From assembly GCF_009389715.1 (NCBI RefSeq), contig NW_024067676.1, forward strand, positions 1,369,501 through 1,433,500: 64,000 nt of DNA. The letters are read 5' to 3'. The position numbers were made by a program, and so were the translations under genes. The first letter of the stretch is position 1. Every line of letters begins with the position of its first letter. The DNA comes from Phoenix dactylifera. Its lineage: Eukaryota > Streptophyta > Magnoliopsida > Arecales > Arecaceae. The notes beneath the pieces are model-generated. The model worked only from the letters and a program-made list of their open reading frames with translations, had not been told where the DNA came from and did no database searches. Positions 21,501 through 31,615 of the stretch are shown piece after piece.

Positions 21501-24500
21501 TTCTTTCTCTCCTCACCATCTCTCCCAACTTGTCATATATCTTAACACCTTTCTTCTTCTTCTTTTTGTTTAAATGTAACACAAAGAAGTGATCCAGTTG
21601 ACCAGTTCTAATAGCAACTACAAGATTACCTAAACAGGCCTGATTTTTTCAGCCATCCATATTCATGAAATAAATGACTCAGATCTCCTTTTGAGACCAA
21701 TTGGTATGATCGTACCTCCCCTATCACCTAAGGTATCATTAAGCACATTGATTAAGTCGTGATTTATTTGAATTCAAGTGGTATTTTAGCTTCTTTATTC
21801 CAACCAAATTTTTCTTGAGATCTTGCTCTCTACACAATGATTTTCCTTTGACTGCTACTTACCATCTCTCTCACCTACCACTATCCCATTGTTGCCATTG
21901 ACAGACCATCAGATGTGTCAGACAAGTATCTGACTTGGACTGACAGAAAAGGGCAATAGAGTAGCAGCAGGGGTATTTGGGGTTGGGAAGAAGGGCGTAG
22001 ATGATGTAGGCTGGAGGAGGTAATCATGATGAAAGGATTCAAAGATGATGCAGTAGGAGAAGAGGGTGGCAAAGGCAGGGGCGAGGGAGACAAGCTGAGC
22101 AAGGGGGGAGAACCATGATGGCATGATCAATGCCAACGATGCTGCCAAGCCTGCCGAGGGTGGAGTCAGCGCTAGTTCGGGAGGCAGAGGAGGATGATAG
22201 GGGTGATAAAGGGGAGGGAGAGGCACCACAGTGGTGTTGGTGGCTGGCAGCTATTGCAGGTAACGTAGCGGAGGGACAAAAGCAAGGTTTTCGTCTCGAC
22301 CAAGAACACAGTTTGTATCAGTATCAAGCAACCCCAAATACAATATATATAAAAATCTTGGCCCTATTATCACAACTGATACAAATTGATAAAATCCAAA
22401 ATATCCGCCGATACAATATTCGTATCGGTAGATACTATATTCACATCATCCAATATTTTGCAATCATTTTTTTACTTTCTTACATAGACTTTCTTGACTA
22501 ATAAATCTTGAAAATCAATGCTTAAACAAAGTTCTTGATCGATTTATCTCGGTCCCGGCCATTCACCAAGAAAACTTATAAATCAAGATTTAAAAACCTT
22601 GTAGGAGAGGAAATGGTAGCAAGAGAGAGGGTAGGAGAGAGCAGTGGTGGATCTCCAAGCAAGTGGCATTGTTGATTCTTTCAAGTAATGTTTATCACCA
22701 CCGTAACTTGATCACTAGTAAAAAATAAAATACATATTTTATCCTTATATAAATAAATGATTAGGAATTAATATCTAGAATAACATCATAATTTAAGAAA
22801 AGGTGCCAAAACAGAGCCGATAAAACAAATAAAAGTATGATTTCTATTACCAAAAATTAATAGACACAATTACCTTTATGATAAATCTACTCTTCTCAAT
22901 TCTCTCCCTACATACATGTTTTGGAGTAAAAGAACCAGAAAAGTGAAAATTATTTTCATTAATTCCTTTTATTAACACAATAATTTTTTTTAATTATAGT
23001 AAAATGAAATATATGATTTATTGATGGATACAAACTTATAGAATGATAGAGTGCTTTAGTTAGTTTCGAGCAAGAAAAATGGATGCACAACAATATATAA
23101 TGAGGAAGTGAAAAGGATCGTCAAAAAAGTCTGAATGCTAAAAAAGTGTTATGTTAAAATTAAAGTTTGTTGCACTAATACTAGGTACTGTACCGGTACC
23201 GTACTAGTACAGAGATATATTATACCGAACCAGACATATTGTATCATATTGTAGTGTACCGGTACAGTACCATATGATACAATATGTCCGGTTCAATATA
23301 TATGTTCCTATGTCAACATAGGATAGAGACCCTTTTCTCACACCCAATTATGGTTGATATAACAAGAAGCCAGGTAGAACCGGTCGGTTCCACCCAATAA
23401 AGGATGCTTCGAACTCTGCACTGTATCAAACCTTAATATCGTACCAACACCTTTCAAGTACGATATGATTGCTCGAAACCAAGTAGTATGGGTCGGTACG
23501 GTGAACCATGGTTAAAATAGATGGGATACTATAGCAAATGCATAGGAATCCCTAGAAAACCCAGCACAACAACAAAGAAACTAGCAAACTATACAAGAAC
23601 TTTGCTAGATTACTTATGACATTTTCTAGCATGAAGTGTCTAGGAAGAAGCAGGACAACAAGATGGCATATGGTTGCAGAAAACAGATAAAAATTTACAT
23701 TCGTGTCTTATTATAAGATAAGAATAGTCGAAGTATCAGAAACTGGGAATTATGGAGAGAATTTTTCCAGGAAATATGGAACACTAAGGTCTACTTAATT
23801 GGTCGAGAAGATAAGTTTGTGCCTGTTGAGCTGAATAATGTAGTGGCTCCTGCCAGAGTCCTGCGAATCCTGTAAGGATCTGAGGATCCTGACTTGTAGT
23901 AAGAAACTCAACTTGAGGTTATTATGGTAAATGTCAACAACATACATTTTCCAAACAAAAAGAACGTTAAGCATTAGTTCTCAGCAACATATTTTACTTG
24001 CATTGTATGCTATACGGAGAATACAAATTGAACAATTTTATGTTATCTTTCTCACATTTCAACATTCAATCATAGAACTCAAGGGAAAAAGACTATCAGG
24101 GTCCATTCATTTAAGATGATCTATTGATGGAACATTATAAGGGCATGGACATCTAAAAAATATTTGAATTAGCAAATATGAAAAAGGCATTCGAAAAAGT
24201 TAACCTACATATTAGTATGACCAAGCTTTCCAAGCACCCAGAAACTACCCATAATGATATCTAAAATTTGCATCTACTGCCCTTCAGGTTTTTAATAATC
24301 CAACAATTCTGCAAGAAAAGCCAAGCTCCTGCAGTTCAATTTTTTAAAAGCATGCTCATAATAATACCTCCAAATCCAGGAATAATTCCAAGTTGAAGTT
24401 CCGGCAGACCTAGTTGAGCAGTAGAAGTAGAAATGCGCCCATGGCATGCCTAGTGACAACAGAGAATTCAAATGTTATACCTGATTTCTAGACATACAGG

Positions 24501-27500
24501 CTAGCAAAAGTAATGTTACAACTGAATTGTAACACATACCATTGCAACCTCCAGTCCACCACCAAGTGCTAGGCCATCTATAGCAGCCACTGATGGCTTT
24601 CTTGCACCTGACACAGACAAGAAATTGAGGTTCCCAACATAAATCTTGTTTATAACAATCAGAAAATTTTATATGAGGGTGGATGGCAAAAATCTCCAAC
24701 AAATACCTTCTAAGGTGTCAGTTATAATGTCTATTGAAACATAGCCAGCTTTTGGTTGATCCCCTATAGCAATAAAAAAACTGGACATAAATAGACGCAC
24801 AAATAATTTAAGGAAGTGTGAAGGTGCAACAAAGATTAGACATACTCTGTCCCCCTTGAATACCACCAAAGGCAGTGATGTCAAAACCTCCTGAAAATTT
24901 CCCTCCAACTCCTACTCAATAATCCAAGTTGTAAGAAGGATGGTACTTCTAAACAAATCAGAACTTGTCAATATTGAAAAACCAATTATGCTTAACTACT
25001 CACATTACCTGTAATCACAATAGCTTTCACATCATCTCTGTTTAGAGCTTGCTCATAACTATCTTTTAAGCTGAATAACACTGAAAATAAGGACAGGAAA
25101 TATGACAAACAAATGAATATACACCAAAATATAAGAGATCAATATTGTAATATAAATTGTGCTAACTATAATAAACTCATGAAATAAGAGTAAGTCTCTT
25201 ATTTAGTGATCTGACCATTGTCAGCCTCAGGTCAAGCAAAATGGATGGAATAAGGTTATTGTTTCATGTAAGAGAAAATATGCACATAAGTAATAGAGCA
25301 GATACATAGTACAGATGAGCGGCAGTCTACAAAAAAGAGAAAACTCTTAAGGATACTATAGCACAAGCATGATAAGTAGGAGCCACAAGACAACTTTTTC
25401 CAATAAAATATAGCCTTTTGTCTAAGGTTTGTAGTATAGGTACGATAATCATACTCCCCTACCAAGATAGGTTGGAGTAGCACAATAGAGTATCATACCA
25501 AAACACGGTATGCATGGTGGTGCTGGTATAGTACAACTAAGGTGTCATACTGTGTCTTGGTACTATACCGTACTGAGGGATGTGTCAATATTGGTACCAG
25601 ACTGGTATAGTATTGTATCACCAGGATGGACCAATATGCACCAATGCATAAACCCATTCTTGTAAGCATGCTTTATACATGGATCAAGTTGAGTAAACTG
25701 GTCTACCATAGAGGTTTAATCAAGAAAAGGTCAATAGGTCCTTTTGCATGGATATTGAGCATTTGGAAAAATAGCAAACTAACACCTTAAGGACTAGATT
25801 CACATAATCTGTAACAATGATGAATGCATTAATAAGGTATTTCTACTCACCCAGTGCAAGAAGTTAATTATCTAACATGTAGCATCAATGATATTCCTGT
25901 AGGAATCGGACCTGTTGGCCCACCCAGCGCACACCTTCTAAGAGTTTGTCCAAGTCTTAGCCTAAATCCCAGCATGTGGGCCTGTTGGTCTAAGAAAGAA
26001 TAAAAACCCCATAAAGATCTTTTTTTCCTTTCCACAGAATTCAAGCTAAGAGGTGTTGGATTGATATAAGCCATGCTTAAATGGCCAGTCCAATCCATAT
26101 ATTGGAGATATGACATTGACCTAACCTTCCCCTGAAGATACTGGAACAAATTACACAACTTTCGTTATGGCTCTTGACATAGTGATTGTGAATAGTGCCA
26201 GGCCAAAAATTAAAGGGTTAAAGGTCCAACCTTATACCAAGCTGATATAAGGTGGACAAAATAGTCGAGAAAAAGCATCAGCTTAGAAAATAAGCCCACC
26301 CTGGGGCCTTCCATGACAGAGGCATAAGAAACCCCATTCTGATCCTATCTTGCTATAGAAGGATTAAGGCTCGTCCATAAAAGTGCATCGGTTCTCGCAA
26401 AGATCAATCATGCTCGTCCATAGAAGGATTTACCAAGCCGCTGACAGATAGAAGACTGACTTCTATTCTTTGTACAACCAACCCAGTATATTTTAAGGCT
26501 GACGTGAAAATGCTTCGTCTAGGGAACACAGAAACTGTTCCCAATTCTCTACCACATGTACACCCTATGACATTATAAACAAGTAAACAATTACATCCTG
26601 GTCATCGCAAAGTCCATATTTCCAATCTGGACAATAACAAAACGATTGCCTCAAGTTAAAATTTCGAATAAAGCAATCCCCAAGCAAAAATTTGATGAGG
26701 AATTATTTACATTCATGATATTTTACTCGAAAGCAAGAGCTCAAGCATGGTAAGAGATCAAGACAAAGGAGACTATGAATATCTAATAGGTACCATTGGG
26801 AGCAAACAAAAAACAGAACAGAATTATTTGTAATTTATTTTCAGATCAGCATAATTATGACCGCAGAAGTCAAAATTGGAAAAAAAAATTGTTGCTTCGT
26901 TAAGCAGATATAGAATATAAAAACAAAAAACATAACTTTTGAGAAAATAATCAAGAGTTGCTGAAGGACATCAGTAGTCTGAGGAATATAATAAGCATGG
27001 ATTGTATGTTATAAATAATTTTATCTTCTTTCCAAAGGAGCAGAAGACAAAATGGTTAACAACTTGAAACAGCTTTTCTTCTCACTCACCTATTTTAGAT
27101 GAATAAACATGTAATTTGCTTGTCCTTTCATCTCACATCGGAACACAAGGTAACTATGAAGCATCAACAAAACAAAGAGATGGGATTGCTAATCTCTTAG
27201 ACCCACTTAGCTATCAATAAATATTTCATGGCACATATATGAAATATCATATGTGGCTGCATTACCGGTTTAGGTTTGAGAATTGAACTTTTGGGATCTA
27301 AGGCACAAGGGCACCAGAGGGATATCATGAATGCCACAAAGCCACCTCCAACATATACTAGTCATTAAATTAGAAGATTATTTAGCTAACCGTCATCCAA
27401 ATTAGGGGATGTTTAACCAATTCCCTGCAAGGTCCAATCCAGAGCACATTTAATAAGCAGTGCGTGAAGAGTTTTGGAGTTTGTTTTGCATCGGTTTCAC

Positions 27501-28482
27501 TCTAAGAAGATTCCTTGGGCGAACAACCCATGATGATTTTTTCATAAAAAGAATGGTTAATTACGATTTACTTCCGGAAAGTGCAGCAAAACTTTCAATC
27601 TCCGGGGTATAAAATAAAATACAAGCAACAGAATTTAACTTTGCAGTTCAGCACTTTCGAACAAGTAAAGTGTGAAAAATACAATTCGCTATTATGATCA
27701 AAACAATAATCATGAAGTAGGTTAATTTTGACAAAGCATTAAAAACAGAGAAAGCATAAAAACTGACTTTTTATTAAAAAAATGAAAAGAAAACACCAAA
27801 ATACAAGGTCTTAGATCAAATTAAGCTGCATAAAATGGCAAAAAGATCTCACCAACAGACTTCCCCTAAACGAAGAGATTTTCTTTGGTCAAGTGGGCAA
27901 TAAGCGCCCAGATAATATGAAGACGTGGCTTTTGATTTACAGTCGATTGATTTAATAAGATTCCTCAAGATTTACCAAGGGCCAACGTTTATGAACAGCC
28001 CATGATAGTTACATAGTGTAAAGAAAGACTTGCTTTTAAAAAGAAAATGATGGATAACGGTTTATTTCAAGAAAGTGCAACAGGTTTTTGAGTTTCCAGT
28101 GTAAATAGCATAAAATCAATGGACAGATCTAACTATGCGTATCAAAAACCTCTTGAATGCTTAAAATCCGAGAGAAACAATTCGTTGTCTATAATCAAGA
28201 ACTAATTCTCAAATAGGTTGATGTAAAAAAAAATAAAAAAGAAAAAAGAAAAACATAAAAATTGCTTTTTTGTCATCAAAAGCATAGATTTTCTTCGATC
28301 GAGTCCGAAATAAGCGCCTAAGAAAACGAATTTAAATGAAGATAAAATTCTTCAAGACAGAGAAAAATGATGAAGGCAATACCGTCGACCGACAGGGAAT
28401 TGACGGGAGGGTTGATGATGGTGATGACGGCGACTCCGTCCGCCCCGACCTCCATCTCCGTTCTCCCCTTCGCCACCCCCAT
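15504..28482 (-). CDS. Peroxisomal multifunctional beta-oxidation protein (enoyl-CoA hydratase / 3-hydroxyacyl-CoA dehydrogenase), MFP2-like
   Basis: Eighteen exons join without frame loss to 723 codons, the usual size of plant MFP2/AIM1. The protein catalyses the hydration and NAD-dependent oxidation steps of fatty-acid beta-oxidation in peroxisomes. Residues 1-190 are a crotonase fold: MEVGADGVAVIT, FSGGFDI, and catalytic glutamates E118 (GGGLEVAM) and E138 (LPELQLG), 20 apart as in enoyl-CoA hydratase. Residues 310-490 are the NAD-binding domain with GGGLMGSG (318-325) and the H448/E460 pair (GAHFF...LLEIV). Two C-terminal dehydrogenase domains follow, ending RGGIMFWADS. The last residues are ...KARM, a minor-type peroxisomal targeting signal (PTS1). 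The start is the first ATG (28480-28482). The sequence fits Arabidopsis MFP2 better than AIM1. All motifs are intact, so I judge it functional. Exon 12 follows a GC-AG intron. Confidence 0.95.
18285..18391 (-). other. GC-AG intron 11 of MFP
   Basis: The exon 11 end reads ATTGAG and the intron starts GCAAGAC; it ends GGCAG before GCGGTCATTGAG. The conserved family sequence DMVIEAVIEN is obtained only with the GC donor. The nearest GT donor would delete three conserved residues. GAG|GCAAG is the usual context of GC donors. Confidence 0.85.
20935..21547 (+). mobile_element. 5'-truncated Copia retrotransposon end in MFP intron 6
   Basis: The plus strand carries broken Copia RNase H coding sequence (HADSAEYPCDKMSTSGYRTF then LVTWKS, then SAEAMYRVVA and QLADVLTNAL in shifted frames). 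A purine tract CTTGAAAGTGGGGG follows, then a 312-bp LTR (21236-21547, TGTTGATC...CTTAACA). No 5' LTR, gag, integrase or RT is present. The fragment lies opposite to the host gene and is removed with intron 6. Confidence 0.75.
23175..23520. repeat. Palindrome-rich GGTACC repeat in MFP intron 6
   Basis: Arms of about 22 bp (GAACCAGACATATTGTATCA and its complement TGATACAATATGTCCGGTTC) face each other around a GTACCGGTAC centre at about 23228-23303. Degenerate GGTACSGTACC phrases continue to about 23510. The fold suggests a MITE-like or simple palindromic repeat. No target duplication was found. Confidence 0.5.
25425..25645. repeat. Second GGTAC-type degenerate repeat, MFP intron 1
   Basis: Repeated variants of GGTATAGTAC, GGTACTATACCGTAC and ATTGGTACCAGACTGGTA occur here, similar in style to the block at 23175-23520 in intron 6. 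It is non-coding and probably the same repeat family in an older copy. Confidence 0.35.
25646..28382. other. Rest of MFP intron 1
   Basis: No exon or intact element is seen. A GC-richer patch at 25868-26560 holds a short minus-strand ORF that looks like decayed repeat (LTR-like) sequence, but I could not define its ends. The rest is AT-rich. Confidence 0.4.
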
Positions 28483-29577
28483 CTCCGTTCTCGCGATGCC
28501 TCAGCCGTATTCGGTTATGGGGTATTTATAAAGGTATTAATTATGTACCCAAAAAAAAGAGGTATTAATTAAGGTGGGACCGAGGTAGGTGCGTGGCGGG
28601 ATGGGGAGGTGAGCGGATCTGACACACAACGAGAGTCGTCCGTCGCGTAGCCGAATTTCCGTTGCTCAAAACGGCACGGAATGGGCTCGGAATGTACGTT
28701 GATCCATAACCATATCCACGATATGAACCCGGGAGCTCATTCCAAGGTGAGCCCTTTCGAGATAGGTGCCTGCCGTCTTAGGGCTTGTTTGGCTGACGGA
28801 ATAATCTAGTAATTTTTAAAAATTATTTATTCAAAAAAATAATTGCAGGAGCGGATAATTTTTATTATATTTGGGCAATGCACAGTCATCCTAATTAACG
28901 GATTAGATTCTCTTTTCTTTCACGCCAATTTATTAGGATTCAACTAATCTTTTAACGTTTATGGAATTTCAATACTAAGGAATACGTTTAAATCAAAAAG
29001 AAGTTAAAAATAACGGTTGGGAGCAAGATACTGCTCCTAAAAAGACTACCAAATTTTATCCATTAAGAGGCCTGATTACGATAGGATTTTAAATTAAACG
29101 GTAACATAAAATAGAAATATTATAAATAAATATGAATTGTTTTATAGAAACCATCTTACAAAGCAATTTCATGCCATAAAAGATAGATTTTATGAGAAAA
29201 AGAAACATCTTCTCTCCCCTCTTTGAAAGTATCGGTAGGAGCAAGGGAAAAAAACACTCTTTTCTCCTCCTGTGAAAGTGTCTTGCAATTGTGGAAGCTT
29301 AAAGGAAGAAAAAAAAATCACTCTTTTCTCTCTTCTATGAAAGGGTTGCGCAACTGTCAATAAAAAAAACACACTTCTTTCCTCTCTTCGTGCAAGCTTC
29401 AAGAAAGAAAAAAGCAATACTAGTTACACTTTACAAAAAAAAAAAAAAAAGAAACGTTGATAAAAGGCTTCAAGATTAGGTCTAATCATTTTCAACTCTT
29501 TTATATTTTGCCAATTTTGGTTTGTTTATGGTGATTGTCTTAATTAATTTATTTGATAATATTATTTTTTGATTCAA
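28483..29577. other. MFP upstream region with a transposon-like end
   Basis: The first 250 bp upstream of MFP are GC-rich (CGTCCGTCGCGTAGCCG) and probably promoter. From 28781 the phrase TTAGGGCTTGTTTGGCTG looks like the terminal repeat of a PIF/Harbinger- or hAT-type element. The remainder (28850-29577) is AT-rich with A-runs. No gene is seen. Confidence 0.4.
28523..28532 (-). promoter_or_regulatory. Candidate TATA box of MFP
   Basis: On the minus strand the sequence reads TTTATAAATA, 41 bp before the ATG. If used, the leader would be very short (about 15 nt), so a start further upstream is also possible. Confidence 0.35.
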
Positions 29578-31615
29578 ATGTCTAATAGAAAATATGAAAG
29601 TGGGTATGAAAAACTCAAAAAAAAAAGACAAATTGAAAGACTCATTCAATCTTAGAAAGAAGTTCTAAATAGATTTGTTGTCACAAATAAACAAAATACC
29701 ACATCAAGTTCAACTCAGGAATTAACAATAGAGCAAGCACCCAAAATAGAGTTAGAAGATGACATAAAAAGAACGAAACAAAAAATGAGATTGACAACCA
29801 GATTCATAGTACTATTCAAACATCTACTAAAACAATCTCTAGTGAAGAACACAATGAGGAATTAGATGAAGATAGAATAAACAAAGATAGCATAGAGCTT
29901 AGTAAAACTAGTTCTGTTTCTACAAAAATATATGATCATGGTCAATGAAAATAGATTGATACAAAGTTGAGAGATCTATTAGTAGAAAGAGATCCAATTA
30001 AAGATTATGATCTTCATTTTTCTAGGCATGAAAATAATAGACACTTCTCTACGAAACATTACATTCGTAAGTCACCTAATAGTGAAAAATATGATAGAAG
30101 ATGGTTAGTGTATTCGAAGAATTTGGATAGAGTATATTGTTTTTGTTGTAAATTATTTGATTCAAAGCCTAGCACGAGTCACTTGGTCAATGAAAGAATT
30201 AGGGATTGAAAAAATCTAGGTATTAAACTCAAAAGTCATGAAACAGCTAATAAACATATTACTAGCATGAATAAGTGAATTGAGTGGATTCTACAGGAGA
30301 AGCGCATCATCCTGAAGGGTGACTTAGTGGAGGTGATTAAGCGGATTCTACAAGAGAGGCTGGGGGTGTCCGATCACCCACTTCTAGATGACATCCGGAG
30401 GCTACTGAGGGAGTGTGATGCCTTCCAGGTTGTGCATGTGTTCCAAAAGGTGAATCGAGCTGCTGATTGGGTCGTCTCTTTTGCTTTTCACCATTCTAGA
30501 GAGATTTTCTGAACCCGCTTTGTATCTATTCCTCCACCTCTGTGGAGTATTTTGTCCCTTGACTCAAATGGCAATGCTCGCGAGACTAGTGTGGGTTGCC
30601 GATATACCAAAAAAAAAAGTGGATTGATTTAGAAATGAATATCCTAAAATAAAGAGTGAAGCCACATGCTTAACTACATATGAGGGGCATGAATATTTAG
30701 TATGATATATTGTTTGCTATTAACTCAGTTAGTAAGAATTTACAATCTGGAGACATTCATATTGATGTTGTTATAAATCAATTAAAAGGTCTTCTTTCTT
30801 ATTTGAAAAGTTATAGAGAAAATGGATTCATGTCTGCTTTGATTTCATCTAAAAAAATTGCAAATAAAATGAAAATAGAACCTACATTTCGTGAAAAACA
30901 TGTGATTCATAGAAAAAAATAATTTGATGAATATAGTGATGATGAGACAACAAAATCAACTAAAGAATCTATGACAATTGATTACTTTTTATATATAGTA
31001 GATTAAGCTATTTCTTCAATTCAAAATAGGTTTGAACAATTCACCATATATGAAGATGTTTTTGGTTTTTTATTTAATTTTAGAAAGTTAAAATCTTTGA
31101 ATGAAGAGAATTTGAAAAGTGTTGTCTTAATCTTAAAAACTTTGTAAAGCATAATAAATATTTTGATATTGATTGTCTTGATCTGTTTTCAGAGTTAAAA
31201 GTTTTAAAAGAAGTTTTACAAACAAAAACTAGTACCCCTATTGATACTTTAAGTTTTATAAAAAAATATTTTTTTCCAAATGTATGTATTTCTTACAGGA
31301 TATTGTTAACGAAACTTGTAACAGTTGCTACTGCTGAAAGAAGTTTTTCAAAATTAAAGTTGACACAATCGTATTTGCGGTCAACTATGTCACAAGAAAG
31401 ATTAAATGAATTAGCGATATTATCGATTGAAAATAGTATTTTAATGAATCTTGAGTATAAAAGTTTGATTAGTAATTTTGCATCTCAAAAAGCTAGACGA
31501 ATTAGTTTTAAATATTTTTTAAAAAATATTTTACACTTATTAAAAAATTTTAATCATTTTTTTAAAAAAAGCCCCCTTTAGTGAGTTCACCTTAGGCCCC
31601 CAAATGCATTGAGCT
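29578..31615 (+). pseudogene. Dead hAT transposase (TTF zinc finger / hAT dimerisation type)
   Basis: Reading from the ATG at 29578 gives MSNRKYESGYEKLKKKRQIE, then several stops. A TTF-type zinc-finger block follows (29967-30209: RRWLVYSK, VYCFCCKLF). After a LINE insertion come scattered remains (QSGDIHIDVVINQLKGLLSY near 30730-30790). The C-terminal hAT dimerisation motif ends it (31303-31581: TVATAERSFSKLKL, YLRSTMSQERLNELAILSIE). Most of the central catalytic part is missing. The end near 31590-31615 (TAGGCCCCCAAATGCATTGAGCTGCCCG) resembles the terminal repeat of this hAT group. No matching left end was found, so the copy is truncated or worn. It cannot make an active transposase. Confidence 0.8.
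30284..30616 (+). mobile_element. 5'-truncated LINE inserted in the hAT pseudogene
   Basis: The 333-bp insertion ends in a poly(A) run. It encodes the C-terminal RNase H-like part (RVT_3) of a plant L1 LINE: DDIRRLLRECDAFQVVHVFQ then VNRAADWVVSFAF. The 11-bp target duplication is AAGTGAATTGA (30273-30283) and AAGTGGATTGA (30617-30627), one mismatch. Removing one copy makes the surrounding hAT reading continuous. Confidence 0.85.

Larger units (their letters stand above)
15504..28482 (-). other. Exon-intron map of the MFP gene
   Basis: Exons 1 to 18 are: 28383-28482, 25009-25080, 24846-24911, 24707-24763, 24540-24607, 24368-24449, 20762-20817, 20345-20647, 20132-20218, 18616-18790, 18392-18513, 18121-18284, 17797-18051, 17500-17621, 17235-17353, 15861-16009, 15639-15777, 15504-15539. 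Exon lengths sum to 2172 nt. All introns are GT-AG except the eleventh (18285-18391, GC-AG). The donor of the fifteenth (GAG|GTTCTC at 17234) is weak but is forced by the conserved protein sequence. The long introns are 1 (3.3 kb), 6 (3.55 kb), 9 (1.3 kb) and 15 (1.2 kb). Confidence 0.9.

Noticed and set aside
25868..26158. Minus ORF in MFP intron 1
   Set aside because: Inside an intron and not joined by the MFP alignment; looks like worn repeat sequence, and I could not define element ends.
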